Assembly: GCF_012641075.1 (NCBI RefSeq)
Contig: NZ_JAAXLJ010000010.1
Location: 16,918-80,917 of the forward strand
DNA length: 64,000 nucleotides
Reading direction: 5' to 3'
From: Secundilactobacillus angelensis
GTDB lineage: Bacteria; Bacillota; Bacilli; Lactobacillales; Lactobacillaceae
The position numbers were made by a program, and so were the translations under genes. Below, in pieces: positions 40,554 through 49,826 of the stretch. Below the pieces are notes generated by a model, which saw only the letters and a list, made by a program, of their open reading frames with translations, searched no databases and was not told the origin of the DNA. How positions within the stretch are numbered: position 1 is the stretch's first letter; every line of letters starts with the position of its first letter.

Positions 40554-41438
40554 CTATGCCTCCCGTAATTTCCCCTTTTCCACCTGTCGCTTCAGAGCTG
40601 CCAATTTCACCTCAACCACTTGATTTTGGTTAATTTTAGCAAATGCCATCGTTTCACTCATCAGACTTTGCACTTCGTCTGTCGGACAATGGCGTTCAAT
40701 TGCGCACTGAGTTGCTAAAAATTTCAGATCCGGTAAATAAAAGGTAACGTGCTGTTCCGAGCATAGTTGCACCCCAGCTTCAATCAAACGTTGACTTTTT
40801 TCATAGCGCTTTTGGGTCATTTCAAATTCCGCGGTGTAATACACCATCATGAGCACCCGCAGGTAATATTGTTCACTATGCTGTTCCGCTGGCAGTTGAT
40901 TAAGATAATCATGCACCTTATCAAAATAGGATTGCGCTCTTTTTGGCTGATGATTTCTGGCATACATCTCAGCCATACCTAGAAAACCTAAATAAGTAAA
41001 AATAGTTTTTTGTTTCGCATCAAGAACATTAAAAATCATCGACAGGTCATAGCTCACATCAATCACGTGGCCATTTGTCAGAGCCGTCATTAGCCCTCTA
41101 AGGTAATAAAACTGCATTTGTGCTACAACCGATTGAATTTGCTCTGGATTAATGGCGTTCAATTCTTCAAACGCCCGACAATAATCTTCCATCATTAACC
41201 GTTTTTCAATATCATCCAGTTGCATACTCAACTGGCTAACAGTGCTCTCCTCAGATTCGTATAATTCCTCCACTGAGATCCCCAGACGAGCACATAGTTG
41301 CGTCAAGATTGTGAGTGATGGCACATGAGTATTACTTTCGAATTTACTCAGAGTTGCTTGCGTGCATATCCCATCGCAAAGCTTACACTGAGACATTTTT
41401 AAGGCTTTTCGTCGTTTTATAAAATACGTCACGTTCAT
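40554..41438 (-). CDS. Rgg/MutR-like XRE-TPR transcriptional regulator
   Basis: 294 residues. N-terminal helix-turn-helix (KMSQCKLCDGICTQATLSKF) with the Cys-rich CKLCDGICTQATLSKFE element of Rgg/RRNPP-type regulators, then a helical repeat domain (about 75-290) with TPR-like pairs. Such proteins often sense short secreted peptides. No evident peptide gene lies next to it. Divergent from preTA across a 407-bp gap, so it may control that operon. Confidence 0.85.
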   Translation of the reverse strand: MNVTYFIKRRKALKMSQCKLCDGICTQATLSKFESNTHVPSLTILTQLCARLGISVEELYESEESTVSQLSMQLDDIEKRLMMEDYCRAFEELNAINPEQIQSVVAQMQFYYLRGLMTALTNGHVIDVSYDLSMIFNVLDAKQKTIFTYLGFLGMAEMYARNHQPKRAQSYFDKVHDYLNQLPAEQHSEQYYLRVLMMVYYTAEFEMTQKRYEKSQRLIEAGVQLCSEQHVTFYLPDLKFLATQCAIERHCPTDEVQSLMSETMAFAKINQNQVVEVKLAALKRQVEKGKLREA

Positions 41439-41845
41439 CTATCCCACCCCTATTCCTACTTGATTTGATGTCTTAATTATACTCGGATCCCATCTTGACA
41501 ACTATTAGGAATCACCCTAACCCCTTGTACACCTATTCCAAAATATATTATTCAAAATTAATATGGCTTTTTTATTATTCGGCAAGATGACGAGCATTTT
41601 AAGTCCATCAATACAGCCATTGTAGCCTTTATAACTGAAAAATTAGGGTTTTATATAATTTTTTATATTGAAAAGCGACTTAAAATATACCTCATATTCA
41701 CCAAATATCATGATTTATATTGTGCATTTTAAACGCGTTTTTGCAACCTTTATCAGCCTCATGCTATTCTAAAACCATCAGATATGTGAATTTTTACACA
41801 ATTGTTTTTGCACTAATAATTCTCAATGAAGTGAGGCCGATTACC
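41439..41845. other. 407-bp regulatory gap between rgg-like gene and preT
   Basis: AT-rich, no gene. Contains AAACGCGTTT (41731-41740), a perfect 10-bp palindrome that could be a weak cre or operator, and GTGAGG ribosome sequence for preT at its right end. Long A/T stretches make several promoter guesses equally possible. Confidence 0.45.
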
Positions 41846-43078
41846 ATGACTAAAAAGTATGAAACAGAAGCTCCAGGCTACACCATGACAACGGTAATGG
41901 AAGAAGCAGCTCGTTGCCTGTTGTGTCACGACGCACCATGCTCCGCTGCTTGTCCAGCACATACGGATCCCGCAAAATTTATTCGTAGTGTCCGCTTTCG
42001 TAACGTTAAAGGTGCTGCCGAAACAATTCGAGAAAATAACGCGTTGGGTGCCATCTGCGCACGAGTTTGCCCAACTGAAAAGTATTGCGAACTGGCTTGT
42101 TCAAGAAGTGGTATCGATGTTCCTATTGATATTGGTGGTATTCAACGGTACGTCACTGATTTTGAACAAGCAGCTGATATGCACATCCTGCATAAGGGGG
42201 ATAGCAATGGCATGCACATTGCAATTATTGGTAGTGGTCCTGCAGGTTTACAGTCAGCAACTACTCTACTAGAAAAAGGTTACAGCGTTGACATCTACGA
42301 AAAAAACGCTAAAGCCGGTGGTTATCTCACCTATGGTATTCCTGAATATCGTCTGCCAAGTAACATTGTTGATTACGAAATCAAACGTATCACTGATATG
42401 GGCGCTAACATCCACTTTAATACCGTTATTGGTCAAGATATCACCATGGATCAGCTTAAAGCTGACAATGACGCTGTAATTGTTGCTATCGGTGCAAGTG
42501 AAGCTAAAATCTTACCAATCTTTGAAAATAACGATGCCGTTGAAACCGCCGTCTCCTTCTTGGCTAGAACTAAAGAAGCTAAGGGCAACATTGAATTACC
42601 TAAGGATGCCTTAGTTATTGGTGGTGGTGACGTTGCCATGGACGTTGTGACAACCCTAAAGAATTTGGGCGTTGAACATGTCACTGACGCAGCTTACGAA
42701 CAATTTGACGAATTCCGTGCTTCGAAAAAAGAACTTGCCGGTGCCGAACGCGAAGGGGTTACGATCATTGACGGTTACATTCCAGAAAGTGTTGATGGTC
42801 ACACCGTTACTCTCAAACATCGACACATCAACAGCAAAATGACTATTGAAGCAGACGCAATCATCCTAGCTATTGGCCAAGAAACCAATGCGAAGAACCT
42901 CGGCATCCGTCTTGAACACGGCGAAGCGCCTTCCGCAGGTTACAAGACCCGCGATCCAAAGGTCTTCATCACAGGTGATATCGCACAAGGCGATAAAACC
43001 GTTGTTTACGCCGTTCAAAAAGGGAAAGAAGTCGCCGATGAAATCGACAGTATTTTAGGAGGCAACCGTCATGATTAA
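41846..43078 (+). CDS. preT: NAD-dependent dihydropyrimidine dehydrogenase, PreT subunit
   Basis: 410 residues from ATG 41846, nine bases after GAGG. N-terminal iron-sulphur cysteines ([14 protein letters not shown] and [15 protein letters not shown]), FAD loop [12 protein letters not shown], and NAD loop [11 protein letters not shown], ending with [17 protein letters not shown]. Passes electrons from NADH to PreA to reduce uracil or thymine. Overlaps preA by eight bases. Related to glutamate synthase small chains, but the partner gene settles the call. Downstream steps of pyrimidine breakdown are not in the window. Confidence 0.92.
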   Translation: MTKKYETEAPGYTMTTVMEEAARCLLCHDAPCSAACPAHTDPAKFIRSVRFRNVKGAAETIRENNALGAICARVCPTEKYCELACSRSGIDVPIDIGGIQRYVTDFEQAADMHILHKGDSNGMHIAIIGSGPAGLQSATTLLEKGYSVDIYEKNAKAGGYLTYGIPEYRLPSNIVDYEIKRITDMGANIHFNTVIGQDITMDQLKADNDAVIVAIGASEAKILPIFENNDAVETAVSFLARTKEAKGNIELPKDALVIGGGDVAMDVVTTLKNLGVEHVTDAAYEQFDEFRASKKELAGAEREGVTIIDGYIPESVDGHTVTLKHRHINSKMTIEADAIILAIGQETNAKNLGIRLEHGEAPSAGYKTRDPKVFITGDIAQGDKTVVYAVQKGKEVADEIDSILGGNRHD

Positions 43079-44336
43079 TAAGGACTTATCAATTGATTTT
43101 TTGGGTGTTCACTTTGAAAACCCCTTCTGCCTATCGTCTTCACCTGTAGGTAACTGTTATGAAATGTGTGCTAAAGCCTTTGATGAAGGTTGGGGCGGAA
43201 TCGTCTTCAAGACAATTGGACCAGAAGATTTTGAAATCGATGAGGTTTCACCACGGTTCGATGAACTGACTAAGGAAGGGACCCCTTTTGTCGCCTTCAA
43301 AAACATGGAACAAATTGCCGAACATCCGCTGAAACAGAACTTGGCCGATTTAAAGAAATTAAAGGAAAACTATCCTGATAAAGTCGTGATTGCTTCTATC
43401 ATGGGACCAACTGAAGAGGATTGGGAAGAATTAGCACGCCTGGTTACTGAAGCCGGTGCCGACATGATTGAAATGAACTTATCCTGTCCACAAATGACAT
43501 CTCACGCCATGGGTTCTGATGTTGGCTCTAATCCGCCATTAGTCGAGAAGTACTGTAAAGCGGTTAAACGCGGTTCAGATTTACCAATGATGGCTAAAAT
43601 GACGCCAAACATCACTGACATGGTACCAGCCGCTAAAGCTGCCATGGCTGGTGGCGCTGACGGGATTGCTACGATTAACACCGTGAAATCCATTGCCAAC
43701 GTTGACCTGGAAAAGAAAACGGCATTACCAATCGTTAATGGTAAATCATCCATTTCTGGCCTTTCTGGTAAAGCCGTTAAACCAATTGCATTGCGGTTCA
43801 TCCAACAATTACGGGTTGCTTCCGGCTTGGAACAGTTACCTATTTCTGGGATTGGTGGTATCGAAACTTGGGAAGATGCCGTTGAATTTATCCTCATGGG
43901 TTCTACTACGCTTCAAGTCACCACTTCGGTTATGCAATATGGGTACCGAATCGTTGAAGATATGAAAAACGGCTTAATGCATTACATGGAAGAACAGGGT
44001 GTTGAACACCTTTCAGAACTTGTCGGCTTGGCAAATAAAAATATCGTGCCAGCCGAAGATCTCGACCGGAATTACAAGATGTACCCTGAAATTGACTGGG
44101 ATAAATGCATTGGCTGTGGCCGTTGCTTCATCAGTTGCTACGACGGTGCTCACCAAGCAATTTCGTGGGACGAAAAAACTCGTCGACCATCAATCGATAC
44201 TAGCAAGTGTGTCGGCTGTCACCTCTGCGCATTAGTTTGCCCAGTGCATGCGATTCACCCAGGCAAAATTGTGATGAAGGAAGGCCGGGAAGGCGACCCT
44301 TCGAAGATTGATGTTGTCTCACAACGACTTAATTAA
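43071..44336 (+). CDS. preA: NAD-dependent dihydropyrimidine dehydrogenase, PreA subunit
   Basis: 421 residues. TIM-barrel of the dihydroorotate dehydrogenase type ([31 protein letters not shown] with the catalytic Cys, [22 protein letters not shown]) that reduces the pyrimidine ring with FMN, then two 4Fe-4S clusters at the C-terminus ([14 protein letters not shown] and [15 protein letters not shown]). Works with PreT. Reduction of uracil to dihydrouracil could serve as an NADH sink or as the first step of pyrimidine use. Confidence 0.94.
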   Translation: MINKDLSIDFLGVHFENPFCLSSSPVGNCYEMCAKAFDEGWGGIVFKTIGPEDFEIDEVSPRFDELTKEGTPFVAFKNMEQIAEHPLKQNLADLKKLKENYPDKVVIASIMGPTEEDWEELARLVTEAGADMIEMNLSCPQMTSHAMGSDVGSNPPLVEKYCKAVKRGSDLPMMAKMTPNITDMVPAAKAAMAGGADGIATINTVKSIANVDLEKKTALPIVNGKSSISGLSGKAVKPIALRFIQQLRVASGLEQLPISGIGGIETWEDAVEFILMGSTTLQVTTSVMQYGYRIVEDMKNGLMHYMEEQGVEHLSELVGLANKNIVPAEDLDRNYKMYPEIDWDKCIGCGRCFISCYDGAHQAISWDEKTRRPSIDTSKCVGCHLCALVCPVHAIHPGKIVMKEGREGDPSKIDVVSQRLN

Positions 44337-44381
44337 ACTTTATCGTTAAGCGCTAATATAGTAAACTGCTACTAAGCTGAA

Positions 44382-44427
44382 AAGCCAGTCACTGAAACGA
44401 CATAAGTGTTCAGGTGACTGGTTTTTC
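44382..44427 (+). terminator. Terminator after preA
   Basis: CCAGTCAC with GTGACTGG and a TTTTT tail, before the next gene's ribosome site. Confidence 0.82.
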
Positions 44428-44445
44428 GTTAAAGGAGTGGACATC

Positions 44446-44982
44446 ATGAAAATTAGTAAAGACGTCTGGATCTCATCCATCGGGGTTGGACTGACCACCC
44501 TCATCTTTTGCCTGATTTCTGGCTCATTTCACCTGTGGATGAGTGGTGCAGCCTTCATTGCTGCTTCCTACTTTTTTGGTGCCGGTGCACCAATGGATAA
44601 GGTGTTAAACATTTCTATCAGTTTTCTATTCGGTATCGCACTAGGTTGCTTCTGCCTGTGGATCATCAGTTTCCCCACTTTAGGTGCCGTGATCCCAAGC
44701 GCAATCATCTTCGGCTTTTTGACCTTCTTGGTTTTGTTCCTGCAAGGGACTGTTCTGAAATTTGCGGTAGTTCCTGCCTGGCTGTTGGCTTGGGGGACAA
44801 CAATGCTGATCATCACCAACATTTCAATCAAGAGCTGGCCCGTATTTCTGATTCAACTGGTCGTCTCCATGTATCTGGGTGTTTACCTGATTATCATTGG
44901 GTCTAATTACTTCTCGAAGTGGATGTATAAGTTGTTTCCGGACAAGAAGCCGAAACATGCACAAGAATATGAAAAAGAGTAA
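44446..44982 (+). CDS. DUF1097 family membrane protein
   Basis: 178 residues from ATG 44446 with AAAGGAG upstream. Five or six hydrophobic helices with small Gly/Ala-rich loops (SGAAFIAASYFFGAGAP), then a basic tail. Matches DUF1097/YcdZ-type inner membrane proteins of unknown function. After preA, behind a terminator; read-through would couple it to preTA, so a role in pyrimidine uptake is conceivable but not shown. Confidence 0.72.
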   Translation: MKISKDVWISSIGVGLTTLIFCLISGSFHLWMSGAAFIAASYFFGAGAPMDKVLNISISFLFGIALGCFCLWIISFPTLGAVIPSAIIFGFLTFLVLFLQGTVLKFAVVPAWLLAWGTTMLIITNISIKSWPVFLIQLVVSMYLGVYLIIIGSNYFSKWMYKLFPDKKPKHAQEYEKE

Positions 44983-45016
44983 CCAATTTTATCATTCAGT
45001 TGATTAATTTTTAGAA

Positions 45017-45046
45017 GTCAGTGACGATTGTCGCTGGCTTTTCGAA
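45017..45046 (+). terminator. Terminator after DUF1097 gene
   Basis: AGTCAGTGAC with GTCGCTGGCT and a short T tract. Confidence 0.65.
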
Positions 45047-45077
45047 TACAGAAAAGTCCTGATTCAAATCCTTCGAG

Positions 45078-45767
45078 TTAAACAACTAATAACTGATCTC
45101 GCATCATCATGGCTTTTTCAAAATCATCCGTAAAGATACCATCAACATCCTGAGAAAACAGCTTCATCAGCTGTTTTTCGCTGTTAACCGTCCAAATCCG
45201 TTCAATCAGCCCTTCGTCAGCTTGCACGCGATGTAAGTGCAGCCCGTTTAAGTGTTCCTTTATCATAAATTGAAGCGGTTCGCGAACTGTGCGTGCTGAT
45301 AAGAAACAATAGTTTTGACTATCGTCTAACACCTGGCAACGCTTTAAACTCGCCAAATTGAATGAAGAGTAAATAACAGGGTGCCGTAAATAAGCTTGAT
45401 TAACTTGTTCCAAAACGATTTCTTCAATACCTTCGTAGTGAATCTGATCCGTTTTAAATTCAAGATTTAATATCACATCAACGTTTCTCACTAGCTCTAA
45501 TAACTCATACAACGTTGGGATAGCTTCCCCATTACTCAATTTAAACGTCCTTAATTGTTCATAATCATAATCACATATCCGGCCTTTTCCATCCGTCGTC
45601 CGATTAATTCTTTCATCATGCATAATCACTGGTAACCGATCACGGGTTAAATGAACATCAAATTCCAGTCCTTCAACGTTGTGCTCAACAGCATACCGAA
45701 AACCCTGCATTGAATTTTCTGGAAACTTTGCAGGAATACCTCGATGACCAAATATCAAAGTTGACAT
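45078..45767 (-). CDS. Glycerophosphodiester phosphodiesterase
   Basis: 229 residues, start ATG 45767 after GGGGG. TIM-barrel GDPD: GHRGIPAKFPENS (His-Arg then Glu-Asn), EFDVHLTRDRLPVIMHDE (metal-binding Glu-Asp and catalytic His), LEFKTD. Hydrolyses glycerophosphodiesters to glycerol 3-phosphate and alcohol. No signal peptide, so cytoplasmic. Single gene. Confidence 0.93.
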   Translation of the reverse strand: MSTLIFGHRGIPAKFPENSMQGFRYAVEHNVEGLEFDVHLTRDRLPVIMHDERINRTTDGKGRICDYDYEQLRTFKLSNGEAIPTLYELLELVRNVDVILNLEFKTDQIHYEGIEEIVLEQVNQAYLRHPVIYSSFNLASLKRCQVLDDSQNYCFLSARTVREPLQFMIKEHLNGLHLHRVQADEGLIERIWTVNSEKQLMKLFSQDVDGIFTDDFEKAMMMRDQLLVV

Positions 45768-45926
45768 GATGTAACCCCCTGTTAGTCTTTAACTCGGTTA
45801 GTGGTAGTGACTTACTTACAAACCTAGTGTAAACAAGCACCTTATCATTCCTGCATGAATTATGTAACGATTGAGTAAAGATAAGAGCATGCACAAAATA
45901 GCTGTAGGTCGCCAGCGTGTTCATTA

Positions 45927-46046
45927 GCTGTGTCGGTGGTGTTAGGTCGTTTCGCCCTTACAGCACGGGACGACATCTAAGACGCGCGTTCTTTGCGTGA
46001 CTTAGATGCGAGGCGAAAGACCTTGGCTTTCGCCGGTCCCCACAGC
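45927..46046. other. Structured GC-rich intergenic DNA near the adhE 3' end
   Basis: Nested pairing: GCTGTG (45927) with CACAGC (46041), GGTCGTTTCGCC (45945) with GGCGAAAGACC (46012), CATCTAAG (45974) with CTTAGATG (46001). Folds into one long branched hairpin. No coding sequence. It lies in a 450-bp gap between the GDPD promoter region and the adhE terminator hairpin. Confidence 0.6.
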
Positions 46047-46107
46047 AATGAATACGCTGGCGGCCGAAGGCGGCATCACCCACTAATTTTACATTGCTGA
46101 AACGCGT

Positions 46108-46210
46108 AAAAAAAGGCAACGCCCGGCCATATAAAGAGAGTCCCCACACAATCCAAAACCAGACTGTATGGGGACTCTCCTTATATTCTGGGCGTTAACC
46201 GCCTTTTTTT
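46108..46210. terminator. Very long hairpin, terminator of adhE
   Basis: AAAAAAAGGC (46108) with GCCTTTTTTT (46201), AACGCCC with GGGCGTT, ATATAA with TTATAT, GAGAGTCCCCA with TGGGGACTCTC. About 35 bp of stem with A7/T7 flanks on both strands, so it can end transcripts in both directions. Confidence 0.85.
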
Positions 46211-46217
46211 GCGCTCT

Positions 46218-48839
46218 TTACTTTTCTACACCCTTCCCATCATACTCATCGATCATAATCTGGCGAAGTTCACCGATCAATGGTTCCTTAGGGTTGGCGG
46301 TCGTGCATTGGTCTTCGTATGCTAATTCGGCCAAGTTATCGACTGCTTCATCAAAGTGCTTCTTGTCAACACCGTTTGCCTTCAAACTCAAGGTAACGTC
46401 CACTGAGTGAGCTAATTCGATAATCTTGTTAACTAAGGCTTCCTTGAGTTCTTCCTTATTCTTGCCAGTTAAACCAATGTATCTCGCAATTTCAGCGTAG
46501 TCCTCATCGGCACGGAAGTATTCGTATTTAGGCCAAGTAGTCAGCTTACGAGGTTCCTTGAAGTTGTAACGGATAACGTGTGGCAAGGTGATGGCAATTG
46601 CCAAACCATGTGCGAGGCCGAACTCACCACCCAGTTTGTGAGCGATGGAGTGGTTAACACCCAGGAAGGCGTTACCGAAGGCCATACCAGCAATGGTAGC
46701 TGCGTTATGCATCTTCTCACGGGCTTGCAGATCACCGTTGTACGAAGCCGTTAAGTTTTCAAAGACTAACTTAATTGCTTGCAGTGACCATGGACGCGTG
46801 TAATCCGATGCCATGTTTGAAACGAACGATTCAATCGCGTGGGTCAAAACATCCAAACCAGCGTATGAAATAGCTTTCTTTGGTAAGGTTTCAATGAATT
46901 GTGAATCCACGATGGCAACGTCTGGCGTCAATGCGTAGTCAGCCAATGGGTACTTAACATGGGTCTTCGAATCAGTGATAACGGCGAATGGTGTCACTTC
47001 AGAACCAGTACCTGAAGTGGTTGGAATGGCAACGAATTGTGCTTTGGTTGCCTTTTCAAATTGGTAAGTCCGTTTCCGGATATCCAGGAACTTCTGCTTT
47101 GCGCCGAAGAAGCTTGCATCTGGATGCTCGTAGAATAACCACATTGCTTTGGCAGCATCCATTGGTGAACCACCGCCCAATGCAACAATGGTGTCAGGCT
47201 GGAAGTTCTTCATTTGCTCGTAGCCCTTTTCAACTGTATCAGTAGTTGGATCAGTTTCAACAACTGAGAAGAGTTGATATTCCATGCTGTCTGGACGACG
47301 CTTCAATTCGCCAAGTACTTTATCAACGTAACCCAGTCTGATCATAGCTGGACTAGCAACGATAAAGACTTTCTTGATACCAGGCATGTCGCCGAGGTAA
47401 CGGACAGAGGTCTTTTCAAAGTAAACTCGAGGTAATTTAATCCATTGCATATTATTCCGCCGCTTTGCGATTGTTTTGATGTTTAAGAGGTCAAATGATG
47501 ACACGTTGTGTGAAACAGAGTTCTTGCCCCATGAACCAGTACCAAGGGTTAATGAAGGAATCATTTCGTTGTAGAGGTTACCGACACCGCCAAGTGCTGA
47601 TGGGGTGTTAACCAATACACGACTGGCTTTCATCTTAATACCATATTCAGTAGCGAGTTCTTCGTCTTCAGTGTGAATAGCTGCAGTATGACCTAAACCA
47701 CCAAAGTGAAGTAATTCGTTAGCAATCTTGAAGCCTTCTTCATGATCGGCTGACTTGTAAACGGAAATGACTGGGCAAAGCTTTTCTGCTGAGAGCCAGT
47801 TATCTGGACCAACAGTGTTGAGTTCTGCGGCCAAGACCTTAGTATCTTCGGGCACTTTAATACCAGCTAATTTAGCGATATTAACTGCTGACATACCAGC
47901 GATAGGGCCTTTAACACTTCCTCGCTTTGGATCATACATCGCATCAGCTAAGGCTTTTTGTTCAGACTTCTTAATAAAGAAGACCTTACGATCCTTCATT
48001 TCCTTCTTAACGTCGTCGTAGATATCGGCGTCAATGATGACACTGTTTTCAGTGGCACAAATCATCCCGTTATCAAAGGTCTTTGAAAGGACAATATCGT
48101 TAACTGCACGCTTGATCTTGGCCGTTTTTTCAATGTAAGCAGGACCGTTACCAGGACCAACACCTAAAGCTGGCTTACCAGTTGAATATGCGGCTTTAAC
48201 CATACCTGGGCCACCAGTAGCAAGTACTGAAGCAACTTGTGGATGGTTCATCAATGCTGTAGTCGCTTCAAGGCTTGGTTCTTCGATCCATTGAATGACA
48301 CCTTCTGGGGCACCAGCTGCAATGGCTGCGTCACGCATCACCTTGGCAGCTTCTACAGAACACTTCTGTGCTTGTGGATGGAAACCGAAGATGATTGGGT
48401 TACGCGTCTTAACAGCAACTAATGACTTGAACATCGTCGTGGAAGTTGGATTAGTGACTGGTGTAACACCAGCTAAGATACCCAGTGGTTCAGCAACTTT
48501 GATCAATTGACGTTCCTTGTCGTCTTCAATGATCCCAACCGTCTTATCTTTTTTAATGCTGTGCCAGATCTCTTCAGTGGCAAACATGTTTTTGATGGCT
48601 TTATCTTCAACAACACCACGGCCAGTTTCTTCAACCGCCAGTTTGGCTAATCGCATATGCTGGTTTAAACCTGCGATTGCCATTTGGTGCACAATGTAAT
48701 CGACTTTTTCTTGATCAAAATCGTCCATGCCACAAAGCGCATCGTGTGCTTTGTTAACAAGCGCATCAACGGTATCCTTGACACTAACAGACTTCTTAGA
48801 CTTTTCGTCGTTTGATTTTGAATTCATTTCCTTTAACAT
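46218..48839 (-). CDS. adhE: Bifunctional acetaldehyde-CoA / alcohol dehydrogenase
   Basis: 873 residues. N-terminal aldehyde dehydrogenase domain (catalytic Cys in NGMICATENSVI, GGPGMVKAAYSTGKPALGVG), linker, then iron-dependent alcohol dehydrogenase domain (LGGGSPMDAAKAMW, HKLGGEFGLAHGLAIAI with metal His). Turns acetyl-CoA to ethanol using two NADH, the main redox outlet in heterolactic growth. GGAGGG lies before ATG 48839. A cre-like site is about 180 bases upstream. Confidence 0.97.
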   Translation of the reverse strand: MLKEMNSKSNDEKSKKSVSVKDTVDALVNKAHDALCGMDDFDQEKVDYIVHQMAIAGLNQHMRLAKLAVEETGRGVVEDKAIKNMFATEEIWHSIKKDKTVGIIEDDKERQLIKVAEPLGILAGVTPVTNPTSTTMFKSLVAVKTRNPIIFGFHPQAQKCSVEAAKVMRDAAIAAGAPEGVIQWIEEPSLEATTALMNHPQVASVLATGGPGMVKAAYSTGKPALGVGPGNGPAYIEKTAKIKRAVNDIVLSKTFDNGMICATENSVIIDADIYDDVKKEMKDRKVFFIKKSEQKALADAMYDPKRGSVKGPIAGMSAVNIAKLAGIKVPEDTKVLAAELNTVGPDNWLSAEKLCPVISVYKSADHEEGFKIANELLHFGGLGHTAAIHTEDEELATEYGIKMKASRVLVNTPSALGGVGNLYNEMIPSLTLGTGSWGKNSVSHNVSSFDLLNIKTIAKRRNNMQWIKLPRVYFEKTSVRYLGDMPGIKKVFIVASPAMIRLGYVDKVLGELKRRPDSMEYQLFSVVETDPTTDTVEKGYEQMKNFQPDTIVALGGGSPMDAAKAMWLFYEHPDASFFGAKQKFLDIRKRTYQFEKATKAQFVAIPTTSGTGSEVTPFAVITDSKTHVKYPLADYALTPDVAIVDSQFIETLPKKAISYAGLDVLTHAIESFVSNMASDYTRPWSLQAIKLVFENLTASYNGDLQAREKMHNAATIAGMAFGNAFLGVNHSIAHKLGGEFGLAHGLAIAITLPHVIRYNFKEPRKLTTWPKYEYFRADEDYAEIARYIGLTGKNKEELKEALVNKIIELAHSVDVTLSLKANGVDKKHFDEAVDNLAELAYEDQCTTANPKEPLIGELRQIMIDEYDGKGVEK

Positions 48840-49019
48840 TCGTAACCCTCCATAATGTAAATTTTGGTTGATTTCTTTGTTATCTCTTTCACAAAGACTA
48901 TATTATCACACTTTTTTAAAATGTAAATAGACGAATTGATTCAATTTCTAGGCTATTTTTCACGATTAGTTTCCCTGATGTATCAGTGTATACAAGTGTT
49001 TTCATGATTATAATAGGAA

Positions 49020-49033
49020 TGAAAGCGCTTAAT
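49020..49033. promoter_or_regulatory. cre-like site (CcpA) upstream of adhE
   Basis: TGAAAGCGCTTAAT matches the catabolite-responsive element pattern with a perfect AAGCGCTT core. It lies in the 340-bp gap before adhE; no gene is seen in the gap. Confidence 0.5.
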
Positions 49034-49144
49034 AAGATGGCTTGTGAAATTAAATGCTATCCAAATTATTAGTGAAACTTTTCCTGGAAATAATTTTCAT
49101 TACTTATCTGAACCACCGCCATAAAGGCTTTTATAGCATAAAAT

Positions 49145-49175
49145 AAAAAAGTTTCGAAATAAATCGAAACTTTTC
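49145..49175 (-). terminator. Terminator after DUF1836 gene
   Basis: AAAAGTTTCGA with TCGAAACTTTTTT on the minus strand. Confidence 0.85.
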
Positions 49176-49181
49176 AAGATT

Positions 49182-49709
49182 CTATTTAACTTTTTTAATT
49201 GGCTTAATTGGCTTTTGAATCATCCGTAGTAACCGTTCCGACTGGATCCGGTTAATGATAGTATCTGCGGCGACTTGCATCAGCTTATCATTTAACGTTT
49301 TGGCTGGTGCTTCTGACTGACCAGTACCTAGATTCTCTAGCGCGCTATTCAAAACATCGATAAAGTTATCGTAGGCTTGTTTTGGGAAATCACCGGCTGT
49401 TACCTGATCGATCCCGTGTCGGATAGTCTCCGTGGAAAAGAGCGGCTTTAACAACCCAATCAATAGAAGATCCGCCAACTGCATGGTCTGGTACTTCTTC
49501 TTAACTGGGGCGATAATCACCTGATGCTTCACGTAGTTATTGATCATAGCTGGGGTAATCTGTTCAACACCTAATTGGCCAATCGCGTCGTTAACAAATG
49601 CCACGACCTGGTCCATGTAAAGATCAAACTTGGGTAACTCACTCCAGTGCGGTAATCTGACCTGTCGAATCTGTGCTTCCCAACGGTTATACTGATCAAA
49701 TTCTGCCAT
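49182..49709 (-). CDS. DUF1836 domain protein
   Basis: 175 residues from ATG 49709, eight bases after AAAGGAG. The N-terminal half (LPHWSELPKFDLYMDQVVAF, then EQITPAMINNYVKHQVIIAP, KKKYQTMQLADLLLIGLLK) is the DUF1836 helical domain with a helix-turn-helix-like layout; the rest is helical. Possibly DNA-binding, not shown. Followed by its own terminator. Confidence 0.75.
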   Translation of the reverse strand: MAEFDQYNRWEAQIRQVRLPHWSELPKFDLYMDQVVAFVNDAIGQLGVEQITPAMINNYVKHQVIIAPVKKKYQTMQLADLLLIGLLKPLFSTETIRHGIDQVTAGDFPKQAYDNFIDVLNSALENLGTGQSEAPAKTLNDKLMQVAADTIINRIQSERLLRMIQKPIKPIKKVK

Positions 49710-49826
49710 TTCAGCCACTCCTTTATATAGTGTGATTAACTACTTTTTAGCTATTATAGCATGATTATCTAGTTTTGATAACTAGATGTGGAGAGAAACT
49801 CCTTTGTGAAATGAAATCACCACTCA

